NCBI GenBank assembly: GCA_023392975.1
Contig: JAEWNA010000275.1
Span: 1-12,871, forward strand
Direction of reading: 5' to 3'
DNA: 12,871 bases
From: Pseudomonadota bacterium
GTDB taxonomy: Bacteria > Pseudomonadota > Gammaproteobacteria > Xanthomonadales > Xanthomonadaceae
In this document: positions 11,428-12,871 of the stretch, piece by piece
How the letters are laid out: each line of letters opens with the position of its first letter
Numbering within the stretch: position 1 is the stretch's first letter
Made by a program: the position numbers and the translations under genes
The notes under the pieces: model-generated
Told to the model about the DNA's origin: nothing
What the model saw: the letters and a program-made list of their open reading frames with translations, nothing else
Database searches by the model: none

Positions 11428-12871
11428 GCCGCGGGTTTCGCCGGCAGCGGCGGCAGGGTCACGCCGGTGGCCTGCAGCGCACGCTGGAGCGAGCGGTTGT
11501 CGGGTTCGATCCGCCGCGATTCCTCGAAATACTTCATCGCCTCGTCCTTCTGCCCGAGCCGCCACAGCACCTCGGCGACGTGCGCGGCGATCTCGGCGTC
11601 CTTCTGCTTGGTGAAGGCGCGGCGCAGTTCGGACAGCGCTTCGGTCGGCTTGCCCAGCCGGTAGAGCACCCAGCCGTGGCTGTCGATGATCGCGGCGTTG
11701 TCCGGCTGCGCGGCCAGCGCGCGGGAGATCAGCTCCAGCGCCTCGCGGTAGCGGTCGGTGCGGTCGGCCAGCGTGTAGCCGAGCGCGTTGAGCGCGCTGA
11801 CGTCGTCGGCGTCGATCGCGAGGATCCGGCGGAAGTCGGCCTCGGCGCGCGGGACGTCGTCGCGGCGCTCCCACATCAGGGCGCGGGCGTAGAGCAGCTG
11901 GACGTCGTCCGGGAACGCGGCGAGGCCGCGCGCGAAGGTGTCCAGCTCGGCGGCCGGGTCGGCGGCTTCCTTGCGCAGCTCGGATTCCAGCAGATAGGCG
12001 TCGCGGCGGATGTCCTCGTCGGCGCCGGCATCGTCCTGGATCTCATGGAGGCGGGTGAAGGCCTCGTCCGCGCGCTCAAGCTTGTACAGCACCGACGCGC
12101 TGCGCATCCGCGCCTGCCAGCGCTGCGGGCCGTTGGGCACGCCGGCATACCACTCCAGCGCCTGCGGATAGCGCTCCATGTATTCGGCGATCTGGCCGAG
12201 CAGCAGCCGGCGATCGGGGTCCGGGCGGGCCGAATCGCGCACCAGTTCGTCGTAGACCTTGCCGACGCCCGGCTTGTCCTCGGCCGTGGCCAGGTAGGCC
12301 GCGCGCAGGGTGTAGCTGCGATCGGACTGCGGGCCCTGCGCGATCACCTCCGCGGCGCGGGCGTTGTCGCCCAGCGCGCCGTACTCGCGGGCCACCGCCT
12401 CGCGCAGCTCGGGGCGCGCGCCGGGCGTGGCGAGCAGGCGCTCCAGCACCTTGCGGGCATCGTCGTCCTTGCCGGCCTCGCGCAGCTGCCGCGCCTGCAG
12501 CAGGGCCACCGCGGGTTCGTCGGGGAAGCGCGCGATCACCCGCTCGACGATCTTCTCGGCCAGGTCGTCGCGCTGGAGCTGCTGCGAGAACTCGCCGAAG
12601 GCCAGCCAGGCGTCGAGGTCGTCGGGAATCGCATCGAGCAGGCGGCCGAGCAGGCGCCCGGCGAGCGCCGGATCGCCGGAGCCCGCATCGAGGGCCAGCA
12701 GCGCATGGCGCCAGCCGTCCGCATCGGGCTTGCGTCCGCGCTCGCCGCGCAGCAGCGTGTCGAGCTGGCGGAAGGCGGTCGCCTCGTCCTTGCGCCGCAT
12801 CGCCAGCGTGGCCTCGGCCGCGCGCATCGCCGGCGATGGCGTGCCGGCGCGGGTGCGCCAGAGCTTGAGGG
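11424..12871 (-). CDS. Tetratricopeptide-repeat protein, N terminus outside window
   Basis: The minus-strand frame is open from the window edge to TGA at 11424, giving 482 visible residues. The Met at 12827 is internal, because codons upstream (reading LKLWRTRAGTPSPA) continue without a stop. The protein is a chain of helical repeats. The clearest TPR units are in the C-terminal half, for example the repeat around NALGYTLADRTDRYREALE, the next at SHGWVLYRLGKPTEALSELR, and the last at AEVLWRLGQKDEAMKYFEES followed by RRIEPDN. It ends in a Pro-rich tail. It corresponds by position to the TPR protein encoded upstream of lolB in Pseudomonas (PA4667 type), which I recall as a predicted exported protein. 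The signal peptide, if any, is off the window. Its role is not established; the position suggests cell-envelope function, and the scaffold-like repeats suggest protein binding. Confidence 0.9.
   Translation of the reverse strand, partial: LKLWRTRAGTPSPAMRAAEATLAMRRKDEATAFRQLDTLLRGERGRKPDADGWRHALLALDAGSGDPALAGRLLGRLLDAIPDDLDAWLAFGEFSQQLQRDDLAEKIVERVIARFPDEPAVALLQARQLREAGKDDDARKVLERLLATPGARPELREAVAREYGALGDNARAAEVIAQGPQSDRSYTLRAAYLATAEDKPGVGKVYDELVRDSARPDPDRRLLLGQIAEYMERYPQALEWYAGVPNGPQRWQARMRSASVLYKLERADEAFTRLHEIQDDAGADEDIRRDAYLLESELRKEAADPAAELDTFARGLAAFPDDVQLLYARALMWERRDDVPRAEADFRRILAIDADDVSALNALGYTLADRTDRYREALELISRALAAQPDNAAIIDSHGWVLYRLGKPTEALSELRRAFTKQKDAEIAAHVAEVLWRLGQKDEAMKYFEESRRIEPDNRSLQRALQATGVTLPPLPAKPAA

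Noticed and set aside
8461..11664. A 1067-codon plus-strand open frame antisense to prs, tRNA-Gln, ispE and lolB
   Set aside because: It crosses a tRNA and five well-supported minus-strand features, and its translation shows no domain and strong Arg/Gly bias. It is a GC-driven shadow.

Overview
This window is very GC-rich (roughly 70 percent, with G/C-rich third codon positions). Its gene content points to a gammaproteobacterium of the Xanthomonadaceae/Lysobacteraceae (Lysobacter, Luteimonas or Xanthomonas type). The main evidence is the order TPR protein - lolB - ispE - tRNA-Gln - prs - rplY - pth - ychF. The protein-coding part of that order is the one I recall from Pseudomonas and xanthomonads. 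The family assignment is inference; nothing in the window names a species.

Left part (1-4014, plus strand). The 3' portion of a FecR-type anti-sigma/signal transducer gene is followed by a large TonB-dependent receptor with an N-terminal STN signalling domain. A strong intrinsic terminator follows. This is the FecR-FecA half of a trans-envelope signalling unit; the ECF sigma factor (FecI type) is expected just left of the window.

Middle part (4066-5919). An HxlR-family regulator (minus) and a QorB-like NAD(P)H-binding oxidoreductase (plus) are divergent, as ytfH and ytfG/qorB are in E. coli. Their 113-bp shared spacer holds overlapping promoter-like elements and a perfect inverted repeat that is a good operator candidate. 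A small VOC/glyoxalase-fold gene (minus) converges on qorB.

Right part (6005-12871, all minus). This is a housekeeping block transcribed right to left: an edge-truncated TPR protein, lolB (lipoprotein outer-membrane insertion), ispE (isoprenoid synthesis), tRNA-Gln(UUG), prs (PRPP synthesis), rplY (ribosomal protein L25), pth (peptidyl-tRNA hydrolase) and ychF (ribosome-associated ATPase). The first three genes overlap by ATGA and are probably translationally coupled. The later junctions are 66 to 108 nt long and most hold a stem-loop without a U-tract. A hairpin after ychF is the likely end of the unit.

No mobile element, CRISPR array, phage gene or toxin/defence cassette is visible. No intergenic gap exceeds about 140 nt. 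I see no clearly new multi-gene system. The points most worth a second look are the HxlR/qorB operator, the three cysteine pairs in the receptor, and the hairpins at the junctions of the housekeeping cluster.
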